DNA from: Eubacterium sp. AM49-13BH
Lineage (GTDB): Bacteria; Bacillota; Clostridia; Lachnospirales; Lachnospiraceae
Direction of reading: 5' to 3'
Length of the DNA: 7,606 nt
Assembly (NCBI RefSeq): GCF_003464165.1
Contig: NZ_QSEK01000053.1
Span: 1-7,606 of the forward strand
The position numbers and the translations under genes are program-made. The notes beneath the pieces are model-generated. The model was not told the origin of the DNA. It saw nothing but the letters and a program-made list of their open reading frames with translations, and made no database searches. The first letter of the stretch is position 1, and each line of letters begins with the position of its first letter. Below, one piece after another: positions 6,824 to 7,606 of this stretch.

Positions 6824-7606
6824 TTGCTGCTCCTTTCCAAAAGAATATTACACCACTTACCAGTATAATAATTAACGGTTCCAGAATAAAACCTATAAGT
6901 CCATTATCCATAAGAACATTTGATGGACTAATATAAGACATAGGATTAAATGTATACAGTCCAAAAATATTTTTACCAACTGTAGATAACACACCTACAC
7001 CATAATAAGCGATGAATGGTGAAATCATAACAAGAAATGCATTATCAAATAAAAATGCAACAGCTAATGAAACTACAGAAAAAGCTCCACCATATACAAA
7101 AAATTGAATAAGATAAATAATTATGTATACAAATGTATGATTATAAAACAGACATCCCATAAAAGACTTTCCTGAACCGATAAATAATCCATTTTCAACA
7201 GGAGAAAGTGCAGGAACACACATCATGGTTGCTATAAGATTCATTAATACAGGCAGAAGGACAAGCATTCCTCCCGAAACAAATGTTGTAATGAATCTGG
7301 CTGCATGCACCTTATTCCTCGATGCTCTGCTATAATACTGCAATATGTACTGGTTGTGATTATCCCTTGAAAAATTACCACAGTATGGCAATGCACAGAA
7401 TAACATGCACACATATACATATGCTGTTGCAAATGGATCAAAACCAATAAAAATTCCCATCCATGAATTAAAAACAGAAAAAGGATATGAGGCAACACTT
7501 CCATCAAATCCATTAAGAATATCCATATGTGGAATTACTTTATTAATAAAGGAACCTGTTGCAAGCACAACTCCTATAAATAATGAAATATAAAATAATT
7601 TATTTT
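6810..7606 (-). CDS. ABC-2-like multi-pass membrane protein (first permease), 5' end outside window
   Basis: About 264 residues are visible and the N-terminus is cut by the window edge. A GTG at 7568-7566 could be taken as the start. However, the frame stays open to 7606 and encodes KLFYISLFIGVVLATG, a clear first helix with this GTG as an internal Val. Hydrophobic segments follow near AYVYVCMLFCALPY, FVSGGMLVLLPVLMNLIATM, FVYIIIYLIQFFVYGG, VSLAVAFLFDNAFLVMISPF and FILEPLIIILVSGVIFFW, so six helices fit. A basic loop with SRASRNKVHAARF precedes the third helix, as in the other two permeases of the operon. The C-terminus is KGAANEVL. The stop (6812-6810) lies 14 bp inside the next gene, showing tight coupling. 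The ATPase and promoter presumably lie beyond 7606. Confidence 0.8.
   Translation of the reverse strand, partial: NKLFYISLFIGVVLATGSFINKVIPHMDILNGFDGSVASYPFSVFNSWMGIFIGFDPFATAYVYVCMLFCALPYCGNFSRDNHNQYILQYYSRASRNKVHAARFITTFVSGGMLVLLPVLMNLIATMMCVPALSPVENGLFIGSGKSFMGCLFYNHTFVYIIIYLIQFFVYGGAFSVVSLAVAFLFDNAFLVMISPFIAYYGVGVLSTVGKNIFGLYTFNPMSYISPSNVLMDNGLIGFILEPLIIILVSGVIFFWKGAANEVL

Noticed and set aside
1..7606. CRISPR arrays, tRNA/rRNA genes, insertion sequences or attachment sites
   Set aside because: I found no regularly spaced repeats, cloverleaf-like segments, transposase-like coding or flanking direct repeats by eye on either strand.

Overview
The window looks like a chromosomal segment from a low-GC, strictly anaerobic Firmicute of the class Clostridia. 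A Lachnospiraceae member (Lachnospira/Eubacterium/Roseburia type) is my best guess. The reasons are the AT-rich composition, purine-rich Shine-Dalgarno sites, a consensus sigma-A-type promoter, and a very long acyl-CoA dehydratase activase-type gene typical of such gut anaerobes. This placement is from memory of the families, not from a search.

Plus-strand half (1-4653). A promoter at 29-58 and a leader of about 106 nt precede one very large gene at 171. It encodes two tandem ASKHA ATPase/activase domains, a Cys-rich linker, a DUF2229-like region and a HgdB/BcrC-like iron-sulfur region in one polypeptide. As written, the reading frame is broken near 4020. The frame opened at 171 runs on to a TGA at 4170-4172, but the conserved C-terminal part continues in another frame to TAA 4418-4420. 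Adding one base near 4020 gives a 1416-residue protein. The Shine-Dalgarno is 22 nt from the ATG, and a perfect 14-nt palindrome between them could fold to bring it to 8 nt. A 40-codon gene for a one-helix membrane peptide follows at 4489-4611, probably with its own promoter. A strong hairpin at 4613-4652 then closes the plus-strand unit.

Minus-strand half (7606 down to 4665). This is a tight, convergently transcribed operon: a multi-pass ABC-2-like permease cut by the window edge, a single-pass anchored extracytoplasmic beta-rich protein, and two more six-helix ABC-2-like permeases. Gene joints are a 14-bp overlap, a directly abutting stop/start, and a 17-nt gap. The same hairpin is followed by a T tract on this strand too, so it is probably a bidirectional terminator. 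No ATPase is visible; if there is one it should lie beyond position 7606.

Working together: the plus-strand protein probably couples ATP hydrolysis to low-potential electron transfer in anaerobic metabolism. The minus-strand operon is probably the membrane part of an ABC exporter or immunity-type complex of unknown substrate. I see no evidence that the two halves are functionally linked. No tRNA, rRNA, CRISPR array or insertion sequence was recognised.
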